Positions 1 to 9,602 of a stretch of 64,000 nucleotides of DNA are shown in pieces. The notes under the pieces were generated by a model. That model saw only the letters and a program-made list of their open reading frames with translations, did no database searches and was not told where the DNA came from. Origin of the DNA: Pyxicephalus adspersus (Eukaryota > Chordata > Amphibia > Anura > Pyxicephalidae); NCBI RefSeq assembly GCF_032062135.1, contig NC_092859.1:47845494-47909493 (forward strand). Direction: 5' to 3'. The number at the start of each line of letters is the position of its first letter. Within the stretch, counting starts at the first letter, position 1. The position numbers and the translations under genes were made by a program.

Positions 1-1323
1 AAACTGGAGGGTATTAGAACTTTGCAACATCAAGCTGAGATGGTAACAACTAACACAAATCTCTGAAATCTTGCGGCTACCAAGACTGGGCTTTTGATAA
101 AACATCCTCAAAGTCAGTATAATGATCCAGACATTTGAAAATTAAGAAAAAGAAGAAACAGTATCAAACTAAATAGATACATCAATACCAAACTTATGAT
201 TCAGCAAACCAGTTGATGAACCAGTTAATGCCGGCATCACACGCAGACACTGCATGTTGAGGGAAGATGTCTATTTATCAAGTGGGGCCACGTATGAGAA
301 GTTACCTCTTGATAGACTCCTCTCTATATATGATGTGCATGTAGTAACTATTTGGAAGGTGATGTGAGAGACTTCATTACAAACACTTTTGAACATTGCA
401 CATGTTTGGGTTGCCCAATTCAATACTTTTGTGTATGAACTTGATTGGCTGCTTCTATTGTTGTTGAGAAAGCAGCTTCATGGGCTGTGAAACGCGTTGG
501 CAATAATTGGGTTCTGGTAGTAACCAGTTTGTTATGACTATAACTGGAAACACTGTAAAATGATTGACTGGAAGCCTGGGGAGCATGGCTCTGAAGATAT
601 TGTTTGAATCAATTAGAAGTATTTAAGAGAACCATATGTTATATATATATTCTGCTTGTATTTTATTATTTATAAATAAATAATATATTTTAAATTGCAA
701 TATATTTTTGGTGTACATATAGGGATCTGAAAACCCCTAATTTTCTGAAAAAATTGAGTACCAAACTGATGATAGGATTCTTTCGACCAGTTAACTACAA
801 TTTTTATTTTAGACAAAATACATCTTATCCATACTCTGCAGTAAAATCCATTTTCTGAAAATAACAGAAAAAGGCTAGGTAGGCAATGCCTTTGATTTCT
901 GTTATGTGTGTGCCACCCAAAAGATCAGTCACAATTAATTTAAGCAGTGCATTCCAGCAATAGCAACATCCCATGTATTGGTGGCCATTGGTGCTGTAAT
1001 ATACTGCAAAGTTCTTTGTGTGCTTATAATAATGTGTAATAAATAACCCTTATTAATTTCTTAGAAGCAACACCTTTGTGTATCCACAGCCAACTCCATG
1101 AAAGGGAATGCTCTTTAGGAAATGTGACTGAAGCGTTTATCACTGTCACACTGCTCTTTTCTCAAGGACCTCTTCTAATTAAGTATTTCAGTTTCAGTAA
1201 ACTTTAAGCACACTGCTTAATTAGACTTTGACACCACACTCAACAATTTTAAACAGACATAACTTATTAGAAAAAAAATGTTCAGGATAAAATTACATAA
1301 AATACATTTTAGGCAAATATATC
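1..1323. other. AT-rich unique sequence, no gene seen
   Basis: No open frame of note, no transposon termini and no simple array beyond a short TA run near 641-656. Nothing here can be assigned. Confidence 0.6.
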
Positions 1324-1553
1324 CTTAACCTTCCTGGCGGTATAAATACTAAGTATTTTTAAATGTAAAAGCGGTACATTTAAAAATACTTCGCTGGAGG
1401 ACGCCGTGGGCATCACTGGAGGGCGCCGCTGGAACCTAGAAACCAGTTAGGACTTTTAAACTCCCTGGCAATTCCAGTGTGGCTCGGGGTTACTGCTTTT
1501 GGTATGGAAAATTCAACCTGAGCCACACTCGGGAATACTCCCAGGGAAGTTAA
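1324..1553. mobile_element. TTAA-bounded hairpin MITE (piggyBac-like ends)
   Basis: A 230-bp element whose ends are inverted repeats of about 19 bp (ttaaccttcctggcggtat at the left, its near-complement at 1535-1553). Both ends carry TTAA, the target of piggyBac-superfamily transposons. Two internal hairpins are visible: perfect 17-bp arms at 1351-1367 and 1375-1391 with a 7-base loop, and a larger foldback in 1457-1553 built on a 'gtggctcggggtt' arm. No coding capacity, so it would have depended on a transposase from elsewhere. Assignment to piggyBac rests on TTAA alone. A related copy lies near 52.7 kb. Confidence 0.6.
1351..1391. repeat. Perfect inverted repeat inside the TTAA element
   Basis: Arms aagtatttttaaatgta and its exact complement are separated by seven bases. 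This lies inside the 1324-1553 element and could extrude as a cruciform. Confidence 0.85.
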
Positions 1554-1756
1554 AGTGGAACAATGGAGAATTCCAAATACAAACCTGTACTACTAAGATC
1601 TTTAATTCTGTTATGTGTATACAGTAGTATTGACACCTATGACGAACATACCTGGTTTAGAGAGCTCATGTTTTTCCTGCCACTGTCAAACAGTATAGCT
1701 TAGTGAAAGACATGTCCTTAGCCTTCTTTGAAGGAAAATCTTGTGCCCCAAACAAT

Positions 1757-1966
1757 GGGCATGATGTATTAAAGCTCTCCAAGGTTGGGGAAGATTGATT
1801 ATTATGGGTGAACCTAGGTGATCTCGCAAACCTGGATTGTATTTAATAAAATTATTTGCAATTATTTGGCAAAGTTTACAATCCAGAACTATATCCCTTC
1901 AAGGTTTACCGGATCATCCAAACAGACTATCTTCTCCAGTCTTGGAGAGTTTTATTAAAACCAGCC
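1757..1966. mobile_element. Hairpin MITE, family B, copy 1
   Basis: Begins with a form of 'gggcctgatttattaaagct' and ends with its complement (gagagttttattaaaacc), so the whole ~210 bp folds back on itself. Five more copies or fragments are in this window (7.5, 31.9, 33.0, 35.8 and 37.8 kb). Pairwise similarity is clear but imperfect, so the copies are old. No coding capacity. Confidence 0.65.
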
Positions 1967-3666
1967 CCTGTGTGTACAAACAAAACAAGCTGTTTTAGTA
2001 CCAGCAGCGCATGTACAAAACAATTACTGAGCTCTCTGAACTTGTCAGTCTGTTCTTTTTCAATACATGTGCGTTGTAGAAGATTTTGATTGGCTAATTG
2101 TGTTGGCTCTGTGTTTTCCAGTCTGCTTTTGTAGTGCAATCAAGATCAAGAGATTCAAGTACTTCTACCAGCTGTAGAGTATTTTAAGTAGTATAACGTG
2201 AAGCCTAATATCTGATTAGAATTCGGTTTTAAAAAAAGTTTTTTTCCTATAGGAAGGTAAATAGCATGTGAATGAAATCTACCATTGGGAAATTGAAACA
2301 CAGTACCATGGTTGATAATTTACACATATTAGTATATAGTATGTTACACAGTAATCTTAACTAACTAAATTAAAAAAATACAATCACAGTCTTTTTAGAT
2401 TTGACTTTTGTTTATTGGGGCTAATTTGTATTAAATAATAAAAGTACAAGTCAGTTTCTCTCCTCATTTGCTTGCTATTTATTGATTTATGCATACTGAT
2501 TTTCTTTAACTACTAATAAACTAAGAGACAGAAAAACAAATAACACGTGGAAAAGATTCTAAAACTTGACCTGATCATGTCCAGAAAAGTGAGAAACTCT
2601 AATAACTGAAGGGCAAAATGGATTTTCCATTTTATCTTTGAAAACAGTGCCACAAGGCATACATGTCCTACCTACATGACTGCTGTAGTAAACTAAAAAA
2701 AAGGAAATCTTTACATGGCTTTTCAGCTACTGCTAATATTTGACTTGGTTGCACTTATCTGCCTTCCAATATACATTTCAAGGGGATATCTGTGGTAGAA
2801 CATACAGTACTTTACCTAAAGACATTTTACTTTGATGGGGTTTCAAACAAACAGTGATTAAAGTAATTGAAGTCATTGGAGAGCAATGCCCTTTTTCCTT
2901 GGACAATATTATTAGTTTGTCCATTTTATTATTAAGGAAAGCAATGTATTGATTCAGAGTAGTGTGTGTGGGTCTAATGACATTGAAAGGATGCTTCATT
3001 GGACACAGAGAAGGTTAATGGTCTGCAGTTCCCTGTTTATATTTGCAATGATCTATTGGTATTTACAAAGTATCCAGTGTTCGTACACTAAAGCTATAAA
3101 GTGCTCCATTCAGAAAAATCTCTGCAAAAATAGATGATAAAAGTACAAAAATAATTACCTGTATGACCTTCTGCAAAGTTTGTACAATTGCATTTACTGT
3201 AGATGTCACTACTGTGCTTAAGCTTTCTATCACATTACCATTCAAGCAAAGCTTGTAAACATAAAATGTCACTCAAACTTTAAAAGAAACTTCAAAAGTT
3301 AGAATCCTTCATATGTACTTACGTATGCACAATGCTTTCCTAAAAACATGTTTTTTATGGAAAAATTCAAATGACAAACCTTGCTCCAAATTTGCTTGTT
3401 GTACGCCATTTGAAATTTTTTTTTTTTGTTTTGTAATATGGAATATAACAATTTGAAAAAACATAACAAATGCAATAACATGTTTGCACTCCTCTCCATG
3501 AGTAAGGAATTGAAGAGATTTTAGTATGAGATTTTGAGTATATGGAGAAAACTTTTTCATAAAACAGCAAGTACTTTTGTTTAAAAGATTAGTGTTTGCT
3601 ATACAGTTGTCCCCTACATAGTGAGAAGACCTTCTGGGTCCTAGCCACATTTTTTTTCTCTATACA
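1967..3666. other. AT-rich sequence, no confirmed gene
   Basis: Mostly unique AT-rich DNA. The only item of note is a possible minus-strand exon at 3159-3271, listed separately. Other open frames here are short, AT-driven and without recognisable residues. Confidence 0.5.
3159..3271 (-). other. Possible internal exon (weak candidate)
   Basis: On the minus strand an open segment of about 37 codons runs up to CAG followed by GTAATT, an acceptable 5' splice site. Upstream are a pyrimidine-rich stretch and AG dinucleotides that could act as acceptor, the best one leaving exon phase TG|ACA. The predicted peptide contains a run rich in Ser, Thr and Val followed by a Gln/Lys end. I recognise no family in it. 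An in-frame stop lies just upstream, so the frame is open only if the acceptor is the one proposed. Chance is a strong alternative in AT-rich DNA. Confidence 0.2.
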
Positions 3667-3930
3667 TCTATGGCTATGTACAAACGTCAGATAATTATCT
3701 CACGGAGATCATGCTCATCTCGGGAGAGAATCTAAAAAGTGTGCAGCAGTGGCTCAGCATCACTCATGGATCCGTTGGGACTGATCCAAGAATGACGATT
3801 GGGAACGATTGCTATACAAGCCAAGGGAGGAAAGCACAGTGGGGTGCAGCTTGATCATATCCCCCCCCTCTTCCATAGAGTGTATGTACAGCGCTCATTT
3901 ATTCATATTTCATTGGAGGCCATCATGAAA
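3667..3930. mobile_element. Hairpin MITE, family A, degenerate copy
   Basis: Shares with the better copies at 7135 and 15371 the 'tatgtacaaacgtcagat' end, the 'catggatccgttggga' core and the 'ccatagagtgtatgtacagc' segment, in the same order. The far end is lost or unrecognisable. Divergence is much higher than between the other two copies. Confidence 0.6.
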
Positions 3931-4351
3931 GAGCAAATTATTATATCAATATATTGATTTTACTATTGATTTTTGTTGATTATATGCTTTAGCAAATGGA
4001 TGACTGGTTCTCTTATTAGAGTGGTTTGAGGAGACACCGGTACTGCCAGTGTCTGTTGTAGACATTTTTGGAATTTGTGTTTGTGATGGTAACTGTTATC
4101 ATCCAGCCCTGGTGGAGTCAGTTGAGATAATAAAAAGAATTAAGTCTCCAATAATTTTAGTGAATTTGTATGTAATGTCATGTTGATTTAATGTAACAAG
4201 AACAATATATATTTTTGGGATGCCACTTGATATATTTGGGGCTAGCAGTCGGACCTTCTGATCATGTGCCATAGGGTCTCCAAACATGTGCATTGCTCTT
4301 TTTCCTAATCTTTTGCTTTGTAACTTTTATTCTAAATAAACCCCTATAGAT
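3931..4351. other. Unassigned AT-rich sequence
   Basis: No gene, transposon terminus or simple repeat recognised in this 420-base interval. Confidence 0.5.
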
Positions 4352-5258
4352 CAGGGGTGACAAAACTTTTTGCAAAGAAGACAAGATTTGGTGAGGTAAA
4401 AATGTGTGGGGGCCGCCCACTAACCAGGTTTATTGTGGGCGTGGTCTGCACGGATCCCACACAGCACACGCCCACTATAATGACATAGGGGATTCCCTGT
4501 CCACACATGGGGACTCCCGTCCAGCTGAATATGCCCGCCGATCAACTCTAGTGAAATATAAAATAGCTTTCTTGTACGTGTGTATTTTATACCATGATCA
4601 ACAGTGCTGTGGTGCCCCATACGATTGATTTTATGACAGAGGCTACGGTGGAAATCTAAGTACGGGCCGTAATTGGCACCAGGGACTTTGGACATGCCTG
4701 ACTTACACCCATTTCTAGTTAATATCTTTCAAGTACATTACAATCTGGGAAACAAAGGTGTAACATGCTGAGCTCCCGTCTGTCTGCTCTTTCATTTGGT
4801 CATTGAGGTGCCAATGGGATTTGCAGGAGATATGAAAACAACTGCGGCAGTGCTGCTGCCAAGTGAAGGAGCATTCAGGACAGGCTGACAACAGTATAGA
4901 TTCTTCTGAAGCTATGGACATCACCATGCAAAGAAGCTTGGCAACCTACTTTCATCCTCCACAGGACAGGAACACACTGTGTGTGTGTTACCCCCTACGT
5001 TTGTAGTGGGTGTGTGCTGTGCAGGACCCATACAGACCACGTCCACTCTGAAAATTCTCTGCACGGAGTCCAAACTGACACCAGACTTTGTGCGGAGAAC
5101 ATTCTTTGAATCAGGGTGAGTGTGGTCCTTGCGGGTCCCGCACAGCACACTACAAACATAGGGCCGCATTTCATTAATTTCAAGACAGAGGCTGCGGGCC
5201 AGTAAAAACCTGAACACGGGCCACAATTTGCCCGTGGGACAGACTTTGGACATGCCTG
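4352..5258. mobile_element. hAT-like non-autonomous element, internally rearranged
   Basis: The left end 'caggggtgacaaaact' and the right end 'ggacatgcctg' are hAT-style inverted termini (CAGgggTG type). The flanks ctatagat (4344-4351) and ctccagat (5259-5266) match at 6 of 8 positions, compatible with an old 8-bp target duplication. A second copy of the right end closes at 4700. A 'gacagaggct..cgg' block precedes both right ends (about 4634 and 5182), and a 'cgggtcccgcacagcacac'-type block recurs at 4450, 5020 and 5130 in both orientations. One element has therefore been duplicated or inserted into its relative. No transposase remains. Confidence 0.5.
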
Positions 5259-5616
5259 CTCCAGATCATCTCACCATGGACAGAGGTATTGTTATCAATT
5301 CAGACAGCGATCAAGATTTAGTAGTCCCCCTTTATGATAACCAGCTTCACTGAGCAACAAGGATGTGGCAGTGATATGGGAGGTAAGGGGTACTTACCTT
5401 AAAATATACATTTGCATATTGGAGCACTATAGAGGAATGTTTGAATTGTGTGTGTAGGTCCCTATAAGGCATCTCTAAATTCATGTAATTTGAAGAGTAT
5501 TATACCATTACTGGCAAACATTTATCAGTATACCCTTACTATACAAAATAAACTCATTTATACAGACCTTCATTGTCACCTTTGTGAGCACACAATAATA
5601 TTCCTGTTTTTTTTAG
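5259..5616. other. Unassigned sequence upstream of candidate micro-exon
   Basis: No transposon ends or coding signal. A pyrimidine-rich stretch develops toward 5605-5616 and forms the acceptor discussed next. Confidence 0.4.
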
Positions 5617-5662
5617 CGGACAACTTCAACAAAAAGAAATTTTACAGCTTTGGTAGTCACCG
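5617..5662 (+). other. Candidate 46-base micro-exon
   Basis: An acceptor-like sequence (T-rich run ending TTTTAG at 5616) is followed 46 bases later by a near-consensus donor (CG|GTGAGTG at 5663). Two of the three frames are open across it. One reads DNFNKKKFYSFGSH, the other RTTSTKRNFTALVVT. I do not recognise either as a known protein segment. Both splice signals are strong for so short an interval, which makes this the best exon candidate in the window, but the evidence is splice-signal geometry only and no partner exon was identified. Confidence 0.25.
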
Positions 5663-7134
5663 GTGAGTGAATTTTCCATCGCATTCTAAATCACGTAAGT
5701 GACATTGACAAGATTTCCCTACATTAGCGTGTGTCTACTTCAACTCAAGCTTGTCCACAACAATGATGCTTGAACTAAATTAAATGGAACCAAAATCTAT
5801 AACGTTCCCAGTAAAAGGGATATATTCATAATATTCTGTTTAGTATTTATTGGATATATTAGTTGATACTTATTGGTAAAATAAAAAATATGAAATTACA
5901 TTGAATTTTAAAAGAATAAAATCATAATATATTAATGTAATAATATATTAAATTAAATGTTAATTACATATTATGAAAAATTTTGAATGGTGCAGTTTTA
6001 AAGTGCTTACTTGGATATTTCCAAGTACCACCACAATTTGTCTTGCAAGGTATGGGAATTTCACAACTGGCTCTGGCTTCAAATGCAAATAATATTTGCG
6101 ATTTTAACATAAAATTACCAATATATTGGAAACAATTCAGTATTTTCAGTTTTTCTTTGGTTTGGTTGTGTTGCAATAAAAAAATCTGCAGCTTTGCATA
6201 GCAAAGCACAGCACAAGACAGTATCATTTTAGCTCCTTTATGTTTCAATAAATAAACATGGATTAAGCATGGCATTCTGATCAAAATAGAGAAGTTAGGG
6301 TTAAAAAGAACCTGCCTATCTGAAGTTGGTAACCAAATTTGAAGTGCATAATAATCAGTCTTAAACATTACACTCTTCAGAAATACACAGACTACATTGC
6401 TTCTATTTCCTTGCTGTCTTATTTCACCAAGTAATAAAAAGATGCTTTTTAATCAAGAGACAGTCTCATGTTTCTGCATGATAATCATCACATAGGGCTA
6501 ATAGATTTGCACAAAGTAATAAGACAGCTTTCATATTTGATAAATCAACAACTTAACTACATCAGCTACAACTAATTATGTTCTATCAGTATGAACACTT
6601 GTTTAAGAGGAGGATTCTGAGTTACTCCCCTGAGAACAATAGATTCTGTGTTTAAAGTTGACTATTCCTTACAACGAAAAATGATAATCATCAGGTTAGA
6701 CACAGAAAAGCAGATTAGTATGGTTCTTAAAAACTCCATGGCCAAGGACAGCGTCAGTGGATGGAGAGACATGATCACTGTCCAGCAGCCAGATTGACTG
6801 AACAACAGCTGTCATCATCCAGTAGCATACTATACCTGTCAATGACAGGTTCAGTAATGTCAGATCAGAACTTGGATTTCTCAAATGTCAGGTTTCTGAT
6901 CGGATGTTGGAATAGCTCCAATCTGAGCCAGGTTAAAACTATCTGACAACCACTATTTATGTCTTCTAGCAGGTTGTAATACTTTCTGTTTCCCATTTTG
7001 CTTTGTATAGTTTGTTTTGGCTTTAGAAATACTTCTGTAAAGGATTAAGGGGATGTGCAGCATGCAAAATCGAACCCGTTATCTTTCAACTGTGTCCACG
7101 TATAGTGTACCTTCCCTTTAAAGTTTACTAGTTC
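5663..7134. other. AT-rich sequence, no gene seen
   Basis: Very AT-rich to about 6000, then unique sequence. The largest open frame (5964-6368, minus) has no recognisable domain. A block near 6835-6945 has weak similarity to one near 11785-11880 (both contain 'aatgacaggtt' and a following 'caatctga' motif), possibly an old repeat. Confidence 0.4.
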
Positions 7135-7475
7135 CTAAAGCTCCGTACACACGTGCAATGGTTCTCATCTGATAATCGGCTCAGGGCCAATATCGGATGA
7201 GAATCTGACGTGTGTACAGCGCCCACCGTCCATCTCCTGAACGACCGTCCTAGTGGATCCACGGACGATGGACGACGAACGATCTTAATGGAAGCGAAGG
7301 GGGAGAGAGCGCAGCAGGGTGCCGCTCTGTCGTTCTCCCCCTCCCCTCTCCATAGAGTAGAATGGTGCTGTATGTACAGCACTTGTTCATGCATTTTGCA
7401 GTCCTTAGTTGCTGGAAAGGATCGTGAAATATCCTTTCCAATGACCATTATTGCACGTGTGTATGTAGCTTAAAG
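7135..7475. mobile_element. Hairpin MITE, family A, full copy 1
   Basis: A 341-bp element with terminal inverted repeats of about 21 bp: ctaaagctccgtacacacgtg at the left, and a right end complementary to it apart from a few bases. Inside are successive foldbacks: one around 'gataatcggctc', one on 'ccatc..cggacgatgg', one on 'gtgctgtatgtacagcac', and one on 'ggaaaggat..atcctttcc'. No open frame of its own. High similarity to 15371-15708 over the whole length shows that a mobile family is involved. Confidence 0.8.
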
Positions 7476-7526
7476 ACCAAATTTGTCAGGCTGATCTCAT
7501 CAGATCTGCAGCTTACCGTTACACAT

Positions 7527-7605
7527 TGGGCCTGATTTTTTAAAGCTCTCCAAGGCTGGAGAAGATGCACAAATAAAATTCCAGGTTTGCTGAAATGCCA
7601 AAAAG
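7527..7605. mobile_element. Hairpin MITE, family B, fragment
   Basis: Carries the left end 'gggcctgattttttaaagct' with 'ctccaaggctggagaagat' and then loses similarity near 'caggtttgctg'. The right half of the foldback is missing. Confidence 0.6.
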
Positions 7606-9482
7606 TCACTTTAAATCAGTTACCATTATCCTACAGCCTCTCCTTGTGGGCCATTACCATCAAATTGTTTCCTACACAAATTTAGGAGACGATGCGGCAT
7701 TCGCCGGCTACCTGTCATTAAACAAATAAATCATCAATTAAAGAACAAAGCAGTCTAGACCCACTTTAAACTGTCTAGATACTAACTTTTTTAAATTATT
7801 ACCCCGTCATTGGTGAGCAATGTGCATCATATATATTCTAAAATGTTTTATAAAGCTTATTAACCTTTCATATATACAAGTAGCTTTCATTACATGAATC
7901 ATAAAAATGATTTTACTACTTTACATTTTGAAGTAGTAAATAGCCAAAAGTAGGTCAGTCAACAAGCCCTGAGAGGTTTTAAGGTGGTGAAATAGAGCTT
8001 CAGACTGGCCTAGCTAAAGTCAGTCTTAGGCCTATTTTATAGCATTAACCCAGCAGCTTTTCAATTCTTTGTCAAAAGCTTACTGTTATTTAAAAAAAAA
8101 AATTCTGCCAAAAAAGTGGTATGGGCTAAATATATTTTGGGCAAAACATTCTATAATTCATAGTCACTCTTTTTTAAATGCAGAAATCGTGGCATCCAAA
8201 AGTTGGTAAAACAGTATTTTTTGCTGCAATCCCTGTTAAATAATTTTCCTGTATTCATTAAAAAAAACACAACAGGGCTCTATTAGATCTTAACTTTTAT
8301 GCTACTGCCTACTTCTGCATGTGACAATAAGGAAAGATCATGTAGATCTCCACTCTTTTTACAAGCAAATTAGAAAAGTGGTTATAAAAAGTATTGAAAG
8401 TACCTGTTCTACTTTGCGCTGGATAACTTCTTTTATTGATTTCATAAAAAATGTGTTCATAAAAGACTTGGATTTAAAATAAATTGATATTTAAAAGTGG
8501 ACATGTATTAAAGACCTAATACTGTAAAAAATAATAAAGGAAATAGGGAAGGAAGCAAATACTTTTTAACAGAACTGTCTGTGTTTTATTTACACAGATC
8601 TTTATTTGGTGAACCATTTATTTCAAATGTAATATAGAATGGCTTACAAAATCTGCATTTCATATGTAAACCTTCATTGAATGAATATACCAACACTCAA
8701 CAACCTTATTTGAAAAAGAAAATAAAGCAAAGAACAATGTTTTTTATGACTAACAAAAAACATTACATACATTTACTGTAATGGGATTATTTCTGATTGG
8801 TTGCGGTTATAGTGTACGTTGCTGTTTATTGCTTGCTCAAGAAGCCAAGCCTGCATGTGTTAATTGGAGTAGAATGTACATTCACAGGGGTTTGCTGTCA
8901 GGCTGTAAACATTCACTAAATAAAGGAATTGCTAAAGGTATACTCCTGTCAAAACTGGAAACCAAACCTCAAAAAGCATACAGGAAAAGTTTTACACTGA
9001 AAGGGTTAAATGCTCATTTTATGTCTAATGGTGGAGGAATACGCAGAAAAACGTTTCATCTTCTTTACACTCACAGAAGTCCTACTCCTGACAAGAGGTG
9101 GTCATGCACTGTATGTGAGCACACTGAAGGCCCAACCACATCTGGGAGTGTTGGAAAGTACCAAAATAAGTTAACAGTGTTCACTGTTAGGTCATTTTAG
9201 CCAGACACAATACTAGGGATGGAATATGGGATACATTGTGTTTGTGACATTACTAAGGGTGGTATGGTCTAGTTCCAGTAAATGCCATCAATGCAAGTGT
9301 TTGTGTCATATGCAAGAAGGTATATATGGTACAGGGGATGGGACTTTACCGAGGTAGTATATAAGGTGCAAAGATTGTGTGACATCACTAATAGTGAATT
9401 TCAGTTTAAAAGGAAAGTGCAATATTACTGGAGGTGGTAATTGAGTTAAAGAGGTTGTGTGTCATCAATGAAAATACCATAT
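7606..9482. other. AT-rich sequence with one unassigned open frame
   Basis: Unique sequence without transposon ends. Contains the 139-codon open frame at 8781-9200 described separately; otherwise nothing is recognised. Confidence 0.4.
8781..9200 (+). other. Unassigned open frame, 139 codons
   Basis: The longest plus-strand open frame outside mobile elements and tandem repeats. The predicted peptide starts with a short hydrophobic run (MGLFLIGCGYSVRCCLLLA), has six or so Cys, is Lys/Arg-rich in the middle and ends SF. I see no domain, no zinc-binding spacing, no repeated structure and no promoter. In a 64-kb vertebrate window one frame of this length is expected by chance. I list it only because nothing else explains the interval. 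Confidence 0.1.
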
Positions 9483-9602
9483 GGGGGAGGGACAGAGAGA
9501 GAGAGAGAGAGAGAAAAGGGAGAAGAAAAGGGAAAGAGAAAACATAGAAGCAAAAGAGAGAGAAAAGAAAGAGGAGATGGAAAGTAGAGAGAAGAGAGAG
9601 AA
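9483..9602 (+). repeat. (GA)n and 120-base purine tract
   Basis: Starts with a GA dinucleotide run (about 9494-9514) and continues as almost uninterrupted A and G to 9602. Only a handful of pyrimidines interrupt it. Such tracts can form triplex (H-DNA) structures. Confidence 0.85.

Noticed and set aside
3309..3650. 113-codon minus-strand frame
   Set aside because: Lys/Phe/Cys-rich translation of AT-rich DNA including a poly-T run, with no domain and no splice signals.
5964..6368. 134-codon minus-strand frame
   Set aside because: No domain, no start context, and long competing frames on the other strand. Expected by chance in 64 kb.
7128..7473. Open frames on both strands (87-106 codons)
   Set aside because: They lie within the MITE A copy, and equal-length frames on both strands reflect its inverted-repeat structure. 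The same holds for 15293-15724.
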